A stretch of 64,000 nt of DNA. It comes from Hyphomicrobiales bacterium (GTDB lineage: Bacteria; Pseudomonadota; Alphaproteobacteria; Rhizobiales; Beijerinckiaceae). A program made the translations under genes and the position numbers. Of this stretch, positions 26,079 through 34,484 are shown one piece after another. The notes under the pieces are model-generated. The model saw nothing but the letters and a program-made list of their open reading frames with translations, was not told the DNA's origin and did not search any database. The stretch covers positions 1 through 64,000 of the forward strand of contig UBZM01000044.1 of the NCBI GenBank assembly GCA_900470095.1, in the 5' to 3' direction. The first letter of the stretch is position 1. Each line of letters opens with the position of its first letter.

Positions 26079-27464
26079 ATGACCGCCATTGCCGATCTGT
26101 CTGCCGGTGCCCTCGCCTCGGCGATCAGATCCAAGACTGTCTCGCCGGTCGAGGCGGTCGAGGCCGCCCTCTCCCGCCTTGAGGAGCGCGCCGAGCTCAA
26201 CGCTTTCATGGCGGTCTGTTCCGATCGTGCGCGGGCGGAGGCAAGGCTCGCGGAAGAGAAGCTCATGGGGGGCGAGCCGCTCAGCGCGCTCCACGGCCTT
26301 CCCTTCTCGGTCAAGGACCTGACCAATACCGAAGGCGTCGCCACGACGCAGGGCTCGGCCCTGTTCGCCGAGAACGTCCCGGCGGCAGATGCGGTCGCCG
26401 TGGCCCGGATGCGCGCCGCCGGGGCGATCCTGATTGGCAAGACGACGACCCCGGAATTCGGCCACAAGCCCTTCACCGAAGGACCGTTCTTCGGCCGTAC
26501 CCTCAATCCCCATAGCCACGGCCATACCTGCGGCGGCTCTTCCGGCGGCGCGGCGGTCGCGGTGGCAGCCGGAATCGGACCGCTTGCGCTCGGCTCCGAT
26601 GGCGGCGGCTCGATCCGCATCCCGGCGGCGTGCTGCGGCGTCGTCGGTCTCAAGGCGACGCTGGGCGCCATTCCGAACCTGCAGGCGCCCGATCTCTTCG
26701 GCGCCAACTCCTATGTCGGGCCGATGGCACGCGATGTCGCCGGCACCCGACTGATGTTCGACGTCCTGGCCGGGCCTGATCGGCGCGATCCCTACGGCCA
26801 GATCGCGGCGCCGCCGCGCCGGCCCCTCGCTCAGGGCGAGCGACCGCGCATCGCCTTCCTGCTGCGTTGCGGCAACCGGCTCGATCCGGAGGTCGAAGCG
26901 GCGGTCGTTGCCGCGATGAAGCGGGCCGAGGCGCTCGGCATGATCGTCGAGCCGATCGAACTCGATCTCGTAGCGATGGAGCCGCATTTCCTGGTGCTCC
27001 TGCGCTCGCTGCTTCTGGCGCGGCTCGGGGCACGCGCAGAGCGTTCGCCGGAGCTGTTCGATCCGACCCTGCTGGCCACGATCGAGGCCGGGCGCGGTTA
27101 TAGCGCCACCGATCTCTGCGAGGCGCAATTCGCGCGGACCGACTGCTTCGCGAAGGTGCAGGAGATCCTGTCCAACCACGACCTCATCGCGTCGCCGACA
27201 CTGTCAGCGCCCGCACTCCCCGTCGGCCTCGACCCGCTCGGCTCGATCACGATCGCCGGCCAGGATGCCGGCACCATTCGCGGAGCCTGGTACCCCTATA
27301 CATTCCCGTTCAATCTGACGGGCCATCCGGCGCTGTCGCTTCCCTGCGGCCGTTCGACGGAGGGCTTGCCGATCGGGCTGCAGCTTGTCGGTCGCTGGCA
27401 CGAAGACAGCTATCTCCTCGACGTCGCCGCCCGATTGGAGCAAGCCATCAGGAACGGCGTCTGA
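26079..27464 (+). CDS. Amidase-signature family hydrolase
   Basis: A 461-residue amidase with the Ser-cisSer-Lys triad visible: Lys79 in SVKD, Ser154 in GGSSGG and the nucleophile Ser178 in GSDGGGSIRIPA. It cleaves a carboxamide to acid and ammonia or amine. It is the last gene of the operon, and no signal peptide is present. It could be mistaken for GatA, but this operon has no gatB or gatC and the context is catabolic. Confidence 0.9.
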   Translation: MTAIADLSAGALASAIRSKTVSPVEAVEAALSRLEERAELNAFMAVCSDRARAEARLAEEKLMGGEPLSALHGLPFSVKDLTNTEGVATTQGSALFAENVPAADAVAVARMRAAGAILIGKTTTPEFGHKPFTEGPFFGRTLNPHSHGHTCGGSSGGAAVAVAAGIGPLALGSDGGGSIRIPAACCGVVGLKATLGAIPNLQAPDLFGANSYVGPMARDVAGTRLMFDVLAGPDRRDPYGQIAAPPRRPLAQGERPRIAFLLRCGNRLDPEVEAAVVAAMKRAEALGMIVEPIELDLVAMEPHFLVLLRSLLLARLGARAERSPELFDPTLLATIEAGRGYSATDLCEAQFARTDCFAKVQEILSNHDLIASPTLSAPALPVGLDPLGSITIAGQDAGTIRGAWYPYTFPFNLTGHPALSLPCGRSTEGLPIGLQLVGRWHEDSYLLDVAARLEQAIRNGV

Positions 27465-27759
27465 GGCCTGTGTTCGCTTCGCCGGCCCCGATTGTCGATC
27501 AACGCTTCATGTCCAGCCCTGCCGCTTCGGTCTCTGCTGTCGAGCGGAGCGCAGCGTCGGGCTGATTGAACCGGGCGCCCCGCACGCCGCCTTCCCGGGT
27601 TCTGCGGTTTGCGAGGTCGCGGGTGGGCAAATCCGCAGCGTCTGGAAATGCCCCCCTGTCCCCGCGATCATTTCCATTGATGCTGGCATTCGAATTATGG
27701 ATTTCTTCTGAGAGCGCTTTTCTGCGCGTAGTTCTCTGGCTCAACCGGGGAACGATGGC

Positions 27760-28641
27760 ATGGATCAACGACAGCTGACCGGGGTCGCTCTGCTCGTTCT
27801 CGCGCTTCAGATACTTCCGATCTCCGACACCATCGCGAAATACATGTCCCTGACGCTGCCGGTGATCCAGGTGATCTGGGCGCGCTTCTTCTTCCATTGC
27901 CTGGCGACCGGCGCGTATATTTCAGTGCGGCACGGAATTGGCTCTCTACGGCCGGTGATGTCATGGCGGCACGCCGCCAGAAGTGCCGCGCTCTTTCTGG
28001 CGGTCGCACTGTTTTACGTCGCAATCCATTTCATGCCCCTGACGACGGCGCTCACCCTGTGGTTCGTCGCCCCCTTCCTGCTGACCATCCTGGCCATGGT
28101 CTTCTTCAAGGAAAGGGTCAGCCCTGTGCAGTGGGCCGCGATCGCCGCCGGCTTCCTCGGCATCATCCTTGCGATACGCCCGAGCGCGACATCCTGGGAA
28201 TGGACCTATCTTGTCGGCTTGCTGGCGGGCGTTGGCTATGCCGTCTTTCTTCTCCTCACCAGGATCGTCGAGAGCCGCATTCCCCCTCTGGTTTCGGTCT
28301 ATCAGACCGGTCTTGTCGGATGTCTCGCATCCAGCGTCATCGTCGGTGCCGTGTGGGAGCAGCCCGCCGGGTGGGACTGGTTCCTGCTCGCGGCGATCGG
28401 GATCATCGCGGCAATCGCTCACCTCCTCATCATCAAGGCGTTCGAGCGGGCCGATGCGAGCACCTTGGCGCCTTTCACCTATGCGGAAGTCGTCGGCGCC
28501 GCCATCCTCGGGTTCATCGTGTTCGGAGACACGCCCGATCTCCTGGCCTGTACCGGCCTCGCCATCATCATCCTGAGCGCGGTGGCGGTCGTCGCCTATA
28601 ATCGGCCTGCAGAACCTGCCGCAGCGGCGAGCGATGCCTGA
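27760..28641 (+). CDS. DMT-superfamily (EamA) transporter
   Basis: A 293-residue inner-membrane protein with about ten hydrophobic segments in two EamA repeats; each repeat ends in a PxxAxxxGxxxE-like element (WFVAPFLLTILAMVFFKE and PFTYAEVVGAAILGF). It exports or imports a small metabolite. GGGGAA precedes the ATG. The 3' end overlaps the convergent LysR gene by 46 bases. The 295 bases upstream to the amidase hold no gene that I can support. Confidence 0.88.
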   Translation: MDQRQLTGVALLVLALQILPISDTIAKYMSLTLPVIQVIWARFFFHCLATGAYISVRHGIGSLRPVMSWRHAARSAALFLAVALFYVAIHFMPLTTALTLWFVAPFLLTILAMVFFKERVSPVQWAAIAAGFLGIILAIRPSATSWEWTYLVGLLAGVGYAVFLLLTRIVESRIPPLVSVYQTGLVGCLASSVIVGAVWEQPAGWDWFLLAAIGIIAAIAHLLIIKAFERADASTLAPFTYAEVVGAAILGFIVFGDTPDLLACTGLAIIILSAVAVVAYNRPAEPAAAASDA

Positions 28642-29519
28642 CGGAGCGGCCTGGTGGGCAAGGGCCCTTCAACGGCCAGCCCGCGCCGAATTTCATCCCC
28701 AAGTGCTGCGACGGCCGGCGACGTGCTCGTCGGGTTTGTCTTGAGCATCAGGCTGATCTGGCCCAGCGCGGGAAGCCCATCCGCGCGCTCCGCAATCCGG
28801 ACGCCGCCCGGCACCAGATTGCGCTCCACTGCTGTAACGGCGATGCCTGATCGAACGGCCGCGTGAATGGCAGCGATGCTGTCGCTGGAGAACACGACGC
28901 GCCAGTCGAGAGCCGCGCGATGGATCGCCTCGGCCATGGCGCTGCGGCACACGCATCCCTCGGGGAAAACCGCCAGTGGAATGGGGCGCGCCCTCGTCAG
29001 ATCCTGCCTGCTGCTGATCCAGACAAGCTCCTCGGTTCTGATCGTGTCACGGTCGGACCCTGCGCCAGGCCGAGCCACGAGAGCGAGATCAAGCACGCCT
29101 TCGCCAAGCTTGCGTTCCATGGCATCGCCATTGCCGCAAGCGAGCTCGATCTGGATACCCGGCTGCGAGGCCGCAAAGCGCCGGAGGATATCGGGCAGCA
29201 ACAGGGTGGCGTAGTCGTCGGATGTCCCGAGGCGCACGATGCCCTGGACGCCGGCTTGCGCGATCCGGGCCTGGGCTTCGTCATCAAGCGCCAGGATACG
29301 TCGCGCATAGTGAAGCAGGATGTCGCCTTCGCGCGTCAGCCGAATGCCCCGGCTGGTTCGATCGAAGAGGGTTTTCCCAAGCGCCTCTTCGAGCCTCTTC
29401 ATCTGCATGGAGATCGCGGGCTGCGTACGCCGGAGATGTTCACCACTGCGGGTAAAGCTCTGCGTCTCCACGATGGTCACGAAAGTCTTGAGGAGTTCGG
29501 AATCGATTGGCGATGCCAC
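28596..29519 (-). CDS. LysR-family transcriptional regulator
   Basis: The regulator has the LysR helix-turn-helix at the start (LLKTFVTIVETQSFTRSGEHLRRTQPAISMQMKRLEE, given here as a range, residues 7-43), then the periplasmic-binding-like effector domain. I start it at a GTG (307 residues) two codons before the conserved helix; the frame runs open to 29678 but that extension is not family-like and no good ribosome site is visible. The last 15 codons overlap the convergent transporter gene. Its target is not evident; no divergent gene is adjacent. Confidence 0.85.
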   Translation of the reverse strand: MASPIDSELLKTFVTIVETQSFTRSGEHLRRTQPAISMQMKRLEEALGKTLFDRTSRGIRLTREGDILLHYARRILALDDEAQARIAQAGVQGIVRLGTSDDYATLLLPDILRRFAASQPGIQIELACGNGDAMERKLGEGVLDLALVARPGAGSDRDTIRTEELVWISSRQDLTRARPIPLAVFPEGCVCRSAMAEAIHRAALDWRVVFSSDSIAAIHAAVRSGIAVTAVERNLVPGGVRIAERADGLPALGQISLMLKTNPTSTSPAVAALGDEIRRGLAVEGPLPTRPLRQASLAAAAGSAGRL

Positions 29520-29765
29520 GGGCCATCTCGTCTCGGTTTCGACGACGCTACACCATTGACGCTCCGGCGGCCACGCGGAGCCATGGGCCTGCTCGCCCTC
29601 TTGCGGTGTCTGCGCGGATCGCCCGATCCGCCGCGCAAAGACTTGCCCCTCCCCGCTGCGCCGCCCGTTCCGAAACATGACCGTTCAGCGCGGGCCGCGG
29701 CACGGCGATGAGGTCTGGCCCTTCCCTCATCGGGGAGTGCCAATTCGGATCTATCCCTGGGCGCC

Positions 29766-29791
29766 CGCAGCCGTGCACATGCACGGCTGCG
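29766..29791. terminator. Perfect palindrome after the dienelactone hydrolase gene
   Basis: CGCAGCCGTGCA and TGCACGGCTGCG form 12-base arms around two bases. It begins eight bases beyond the stop codon at 29799 on the minus strand. No T-run follows, so it may be a Rho-independent-like or processing hairpin. Confidence 0.45.
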
Positions 29792-29798
29792 GCGACGC

Positions 29799-30686
29799 TC
29801 AGCTCAGGTAGCGCTTGAACCAGGCGATGGTTCGGTCCCAGGCCAGCTTGGCGGCCGCCTCGTCATAGCGGGGGGTGGAGTCGTTGTGGAAGCCGTGATT
29901 GGCGCCTGGATAGATATACGCCTCATAGGTCTTCCCGCCCGCCTTCAGGGCCGCCTCATAGGCCGGCCAGCCCGCATTGATGCCGGTGTCGAGCGCGCCG
30001 TAATGGATCAGGAGCGGCGCCTTGATGCGCGGCACATCCTCGGTGCGGGGCTGCCGGCCATAGAACGGCACGGCCGCGCCCAGCTCGGGATAGGCGACGG
30101 CGGCCGCATTGGCCACGCCACCGCCATAGCAGAAGCCGGTGATGCCGACCTTGCCGGTGGTTTGATCGCTCTTCATCAGGAATTCGATGGCCGCGAAGAA
30201 GTCGTTCATCAACTTCTCGGAATTGACCTGCTGCTGCAGCTCGCGGCCCTTCTCGTCATTGCCGGGATAGCCGCCGACAGAACTGAGGCCGTCTGGAGCG
30301 AGCGCGATGAAGCCGGCCTTCGCGACCCGGCGCGCGACATCCTCGATATACGGGTTCAAGCCGCGGTTCTCATGCACGACGACCACGCCGGGGACGCGGC
30401 CGGACGCCTTCGCCGGACGCACCAAATAGGCCCGCACGTCGCCATGGCCCTTCGGCGAGGGGTAGGTGATATAGCTGGCCACGATATCGGGGTCGGTGAA
30501 CGAGATCTGTTGCGCAAGCGCGTAGTCGGGGCTCATCGAGGCCAGGATCGAGGCCGCCGTCGCGCCGCCCACGGCGAATTTCGCGGCGCGGTCGAGGAAT
30601 TCGCGCTTGGTGATCTTTCCATGCGCGTAATAATCATACAGTTCGAGCAGTTCCTGCGGAAAATCCTTGGCGGTCAGGCGCGACAC
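29799..30686 (-). CDS. Dienelactone hydrolase family protein with Tat-like leader
   Basis: An alpha/beta hydrolase of about 295 residues. The nucleophile is a cysteine in GFCYGGG; histidine in GANHGFHND completes the triad, and VVHENRGLNPY is a family block. The GTG at 30686 has AAGGGAG eight bases upstream and gives the family-like start. Residues 26-50 (TKREFLDRAAKFAVGGATAAS) look like a twin-arginine leader with Lys-Arg in place of Arg-Arg, placed after a short helical extension. It probably acts in the periplasm. Confidence 0.85.
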   Translation of the reverse strand: MSRLTAKDFPQELLELYDYYAHGKITKREFLDRAAKFAVGGATAASILASMSPDYALAQQISFTDPDIVASYITYPSPKGHGDVRAYLVRPAKASGRVPGVVVVHENRGLNPYIEDVARRVAKAGFIALAPDGLSSVGGYPGNDEKGRELQQQVNSEKLMNDFFAAIEFLMKSDQTTGKVGITGFCYGGGVANAAAVAYPELGAAVPFYGRQPRTEDVPRIKAPLLIHYGALDTGINAGWPAYEAALKAGGKTYEAYIYPGANHGFHNDSTPRYDEAAAKLAWDRTIAWFKRYLS

Positions 30687-31039
30687 AGTCGTTCTCCCTT
30701 GTGGTGTCATTGGCATCACGCGGCCGATCCTACGCACCGGGCCCATCCTGTCTTGGGAATTCCGGTGCGACTCTTTCAAGATCGCGTGTTTGAGGTTCGG
30801 CAGGGGTAGGATCGCCCTCCCCGCGCCATGGCCATTTCCGGGAAAGCCGGCGTTCTGGAAAGGACCGGGATCGGCCCGGCGGACGGGCCCGCCGGACGTT
30901 CTCACGCGCCCGATATGGCGATGCGCCGATCGCCCATGGCGTCGCGCATCAGATTTCTATTGCAAATGCGTCTCAATGCTAACAATTTGAAATCATTATC
31001 GAATTGACAGTGAAAGCGCGTTTCACTAGAGGCAGACGC
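30687..31039. promoter_or_regulatory. Divergent control region upstream of the mntP riboswitch
   Basis: No gene is apparent. TTGACA at 31004-31009 is a likely -35 box for the mntP transcript, with TAGAGG 17 bases on as a weak -10. The AT-rich tract 30955-31005 contains TGCAAATGCGTCTCAATGC, which loosely resembles Fur/Mur-type boxes; that resemblance is only suggestive. Confidence 0.4.
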
Positions 31040-31190
31040 ATCGGGGAGTAGCGGCGCGCTTCGGCGCGCGATCGCATCAACACGCTCGCGGCGAGGACTG
31101 CGTGGTGCGATCAGCCGGATTGATTTCGGCCAAGCGAGACCGTGACGGTGAGGCCTTGCGGACAAGGCCCGAGATCCGTCTGGTCCTCCG
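31040..31190 (+). ncRNA. yybP-ykoY manganese riboswitch
   Basis: The leader of mntP has the hallmark GGGGAGTAGC (31043-31052), a GCGCGC-TTCG-GCGCGC hairpin directly after it (31054-31069), CATCAACA, GCGAGACCG, and the closing arm GGCCTTG-CGGA-CAAGGCC (31152-31169). These match the yybP-ykoY class, which senses Mn2+ and turns on manganese exporters. TCCTCC at 31183-31188 could pair with the ribosome site, so translational control is plausible. Confidence 0.88.
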
Positions 31191-31209
31191 TCCGCGCCTT
31201 GAGAACATC

Positions 31210-31776
31210 ATGTCACCTGTTTCTATCACCGTGCTCGCCGTGGGCATGTCCGTCGACGCCCTGCTGGCTTCCATCGGCCGGGGTGCCGCTTCCAGCCGCC
31301 CCCGTTTCAGGGAGGCGCTCCGCACCGGCGCGATCTTCGGTATCGTCGAGGCCATCACGCCCCTCATCGGCTGGGCCGCGGGGCTTGCCGCAAGCCAGTA
31401 TGTCGCCGCCGTCGACCACTGGATCGCGTTTGTTCTGCTCGGCATCGTCGGCGGACGCATGCTCCTGCATTCCATGAAGCCTGCGGCCGAGCGCGTTGAT
31501 GCTGCGCAGGGCAACTCGCTCTGGGCCCTGATGGCGACCGCGATCGGCACCAGCATCGATGCCATGGCGGTCGGCGTGTCGCTCGCCTTCCTGGACGTGA
31601 ACATCTTCGTCGTCGCACTGGCCATCGGCTTTGCGACATTCGTGATGTCGACGGGAGGCATGATGGCCGGCAACCTGGTCGGCGCCAAATTCGGGCGCTG
31701 GGCCGAGCGGATCGGCGGCATCGCCCTCATCGGCCTCGGCGCCTCGATCCTGTTCAGCCACCTGATGGCGGGCTGA
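31210..31776 (+). CDS. mntP: Manganese efflux pump MntP
   Basis: A 188-residue inner-membrane protein with six hydrophobic segments and the paired acidic motifs SVDALLASIGRG and TSIDAMAVGVSLAF of MntP. It exports Mn2+. The start at 31210 gives the normal length, while the open frame upstream is riboswitch sequence. The upstream riboswitch gives strong independent support. It ends three bases from the convergent LysR gene. Confidence 0.95.
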   Translation: MSPVSITVLAVGMSVDALLASIGRGAASSRPRFREALRTGAIFGIVEAITPLIGWAAGLAASQYVAAVDHWIAFVLLGIVGGRMLLHSMKPAAERVDAAQGNSLWALMATAIGTSIDAMAVGVSLAFLDVNIFVVALAIGFATFVMSTGGMMAGNLVGAKFGRWAERIGGIALIGLGASILFSHLMAG

Positions 31777-31779
31777 CTC

Positions 31780-32673
31780 TCAACGCCGCTCGAAAGCGGC
31801 CCAGACCGCCTCGGCGGTCGGTCCCTGGCGCGCCACGGGCCGAAACAATCGGATCTCGATCGGGATGGCCAGGCCGGGATCACCGGCCTGGACCAGCCGA
31901 CCGAGTGAGATATCCTCCTCGGCCAAAGTCCGGGGCAGCCATGCGACACCGTCTCCAGCACGTGCCATCGAGAGCAGCGTGGCGGCGAGATGCGATGTAA
32001 AGACCGTCTCCAGCGCGAGGCTTCGATCTGCAGCGCCCCGAAGCCCGGCAATGATCCGCCCCAGGCCGGACTGCTCGCTGTAGCCGAGATATCTGACCGG
32101 CGCAGCGCGCCCGAGCCGCCAGCGCGGCCCCCCATCCCCGTCAGGCGCAGTGAGCGGCACAAGCGTATCGGCCCCGACCACGATGCTCTTGAACTGGCTG
32201 GTTTCAACGCGGCTGCGGATGTTCGGGTGATGGTGGCAGAGCAGAAACTGCACATCCCCCCGCAGCATCATCTGCTCGCATGCCTGCATGCTGTCTGAGA
32301 TCAGGTTGAGGGTCCCGAGGGCCAGGATCTTCTCATTTCCACGAACCCATTTCGGGAAGAACGTGAAGGACAGCGCGTGCGTTGCCGCAATCGACAACGG
32401 ACCAGCGCCGCGGCCGGCAACCTCCAGCGTATCGCGCCGCAGCTGATGCAGCGCGCGCGTCAGCACCTCGGCTTGAGTGTGGAACTGCTCGCCTGCCGGG
32501 GTCAGCGCGACGCTATGCGTGGTGCGGATGAACAAGGGCGCACCGATCCAATTCTCAAGCGCGCGGATCCTCCGGCTGAAGGCCGGCTGGGTCACATGCC
32601 GTGCAGAAGCGGCCCTGGAAAAGTTCAAGGCATCAGCCAGCGCGAGATAATCTTCAAGCCAGATCAGTTCCAT
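31780..32673 (-). CDS. LysR-family transcriptional regulator near the tartrate locus
   Basis: A 297-residue LysR protein with an N-terminal helix-turn-helix (LNFSRAASARHVTQPAFSRR) and an effector domain. It is divergent from the dctA remnant and D-tartrate dehydratase gene, the usual arrangement for a regulator and its target, so it probably responds to tartrate or a related acid. It converges on mntP with a three-base gap. Confidence 0.9.
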   Translation of the reverse strand: MELIWLEDYLALADALNFSRAASARHVTQPAFSRRIRALENWIGAPLFIRTTHSVALTPAGEQFHTQAEVLTRALHQLRRDTLEVAGRGAGPLSIAATHALSFTFFPKWVRGNEKILALGTLNLISDSMQACEQMMLRGDVQFLLCHHHPNIRSRVETSQFKSIVVGADTLVPLTAPDGDGGPRWRLGRAAPVRYLGYSEQSGLGRIIAGLRGAADRSLALETVFTSHLAATLLSMARAGDGVAWLPRTLAEEDISLGRLVQAGDPGLAIPIEIRLFRPVARQGPTAEAVWAAFERR

Positions 32674-32868
32674 CGGTAATGCTGGAATCGCATGATCAAT
32701 CCCGGCAATAGCATTAGCATTTACTGCGAGCCAGTTCTAACCCTCGCTCCCGTCGCCACCTGTGATCGCTGCCATCGAGACCGGGCCCCCGATGGCGATG
32801 TCTCGCCGACTGGCGCCCGAACAGAGGACCGCCCGAGCCTCGCCGGAACAGCGGAGGGAGGCCATACA

Positions 32869-33085
32869 ATGAGGAATCTTCTCGGAATCAGATGGTTTGG
32901 CGAATTCTATGTGCGGGCTCACATCGGCATCGGGAGTGGCGGCTTGATCGGGCTCTTCTGGCCCCAGCGCAGCGCCAGCCTGGAACCGATGACGTCATCA
33001 AACTGAGCAAGATGCTCCTGTCTCCGTTCGTCTTCGGAACTGCCAATATCGGCATAGCCGAGATGAGGGCGATCCAAGGTGAGCA
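32869..33085 (+). pseudogene. Frameshifted N-terminal remnant of a DctA-type dicarboxylate transporter
   Basis: A strong ribosome site (GGAGGGAGG) precedes an ATG. The frame encodes FYVRAHIGIGSGGLIGLFWP then ASLEPM, like the first membrane helix of DctA (LYFQV...GILLGHFYP...MKPLGD). The frame stops at 33006, but the next frame continues with DDVIKLSKMLLSPFVFGT and GIAEM, matching the following DctA segment (GFVKLIKMIIAPVIFCT, GIAGM). After about 70 codons homology ends just before the tartrate dehydratase gene. So the gene has at least one frameshift and has lost nearly all of its 3' part. Confidence 0.75.
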
Positions 33086-33163
33086 GGAGACCAGTCGATG
33101 CCGGCCGTGGCCCACCGACGCTCCACCAGCACAGAACCCAGAACCGAACGGAAGGACCTGACC

Positions 33164-34327
33164 ATGCGTATCGTCGATGTCGTCGAGATCACGAAGCCCA
33201 TCGCCTCTCCCATCCGCAACGCCTATATCGACTTCTCGAAGATGACAGCGAGCCTTGTAGCCGTCGTGACCGATGTCATGCGCGACGGCCGACGCGTGGT
33301 CGGATACGGCTTCAATTCGAACGGGCGCTATGGTCAAGGCGGGCTGATCCGGGAGCGTTTCCGCAATCGCATCCTCGAGGCCGAGCCGAAGAGCCTGCTC
33401 GATGATGCCGGTACCAATCTCGATCCCCAGCGCCTCTGGGCGGCAATGATGTCGAATGAGAAGCCGGGCGGGCATGGTGAGCGCTCCGTCGCGGTCGGCA
33501 CGCTCGACATGGCGGTCTGGGATGCGGTCGCGAAGATCGCCGGCAAGCCCCTGTTCCGCCTTCTGGCCGACAAGAAGGGCCGCGAAGCCGATCCGCGTGT
33601 CTTCGTCTATGCGGCAGGCGGCTATTACTATCCGGGGAAGGACAACGCGGCGCTCCAGGCGGAGATGCGGGGCTATCTCGAGCGCGGCTACACCGTCGTC
33701 AAGATGAAGATCGGCGGGGCCTCGATCGACGAGGACCGCAAGCGCATCGAGGCGGTGCTGAAGGAGATCGGATCGCGAGCCCAACTGGCGGTGGATGCAA
33801 ATGGCCGCTTCGACCTGGAGACCGGCATCGCCTATGCCCGGATGCTGCGCGACTATCCCCTGTTCTGGTACGAGGAAGTCGGCGATCCACTCGACTACGC
33901 CCTCCAGGCCGCCCTCTCGGAATTCTATCCCGGCCCGATGGCGACGGGCGAAAACCTCTTCTCTCACCAGGACGCGCGCAACCTGCTGCGCTATGGCGGC
34001 ATGCGCCCCGATCGCGACTGGCTTCAGTTCGACTGCGCCCTGTCATACGGGCTTGTCGAATATCTCAGGACGCTCGATGTCCTCCAGCAATTCGGCTGGT
34101 CGCCGTCCCGCTGCATTCCCCATGGCGGGCATCAGATGTCTCTGAACATTGCGGCAGGCCTCGGCCTCGGCGGGAACGAAAGCTACCCCGATCTCTTCCA
34201 GCCCTATGGCGGCTTCCCGGATTCGGTTCGCGTCGAGGATGGCCACATCGTCATGCCGGACCTGCCAGGAATTGGATTCGAGGGAAAATCCGACCTGATC
34301 AAGGTCATGCGAGAGCTGGCTGAGTGA
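33164..34327 (+). CDS. tarD: D-tartrate dehydratase (enolase superfamily)
   Basis: The 387-residue protein closely recalls the characterised Bradyrhizobium D-tartrate dehydratase along its whole length, for instance NAYIDFSKMT, GYGFNSNGRYGQGGLIRERF and CIPHGGHQMSLNIAAGLGLGG. Catalytic elements are in place: KMK (Lys180, Lys182), metal ligands Asp211, Glu237 or Glu238, and Glu263, and His320/His323. It dehydrates D-tartrate to oxaloacetate. GAAGGA precedes the ATG at 33164. The neighbouring dctA remnant would have been its uptake partner. Confidence 0.93.
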   Translation: MRIVDVVEITKPIASPIRNAYIDFSKMTASLVAVVTDVMRDGRRVVGYGFNSNGRYGQGGLIRERFRNRILEAEPKSLLDDAGTNLDPQRLWAAMMSNEKPGGHGERSVAVGTLDMAVWDAVAKIAGKPLFRLLADKKGREADPRVFVYAAGGYYYPGKDNAALQAEMRGYLERGYTVVKMKIGGASIDEDRKRIEAVLKEIGSRAQLAVDANGRFDLETGIAYARMLRDYPLFWYEEVGDPLDYALQAALSEFYPGPMATGENLFSHQDARNLLRYGGMRPDRDWLQFDCALSYGLVEYLRTLDVLQQFGWSPSRCIPHGGHQMSLNIAAGLGLGGNESYPDLFQPYGGFPDSVRVEDGHIVMPDLPGIGFEGKSDLIKVMRELAE

Positions 34328-34484
34328 GCGCGCTGACGCCGCCATCGGCTGCAGCGCGGTCGTCAGGGGCACCGGAGCGAAGAGAACGGTCAGCGGGTTG
34401 ACGCACAGGGGCCCGGCCATCTAGCACGCAGCAGGTAGATGCGGCCGGGCCAGCACGATCCGCCCTGTCGTGGCTCCCAGCCGA

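Noticed and set aside
26079..27464. Annotation as GatA of the tRNA amidotransferase
   Set aside because: The catalytic triad is shared by all amidase-signature enzymes; gatB and gatC are absent and the operon is catabolic.
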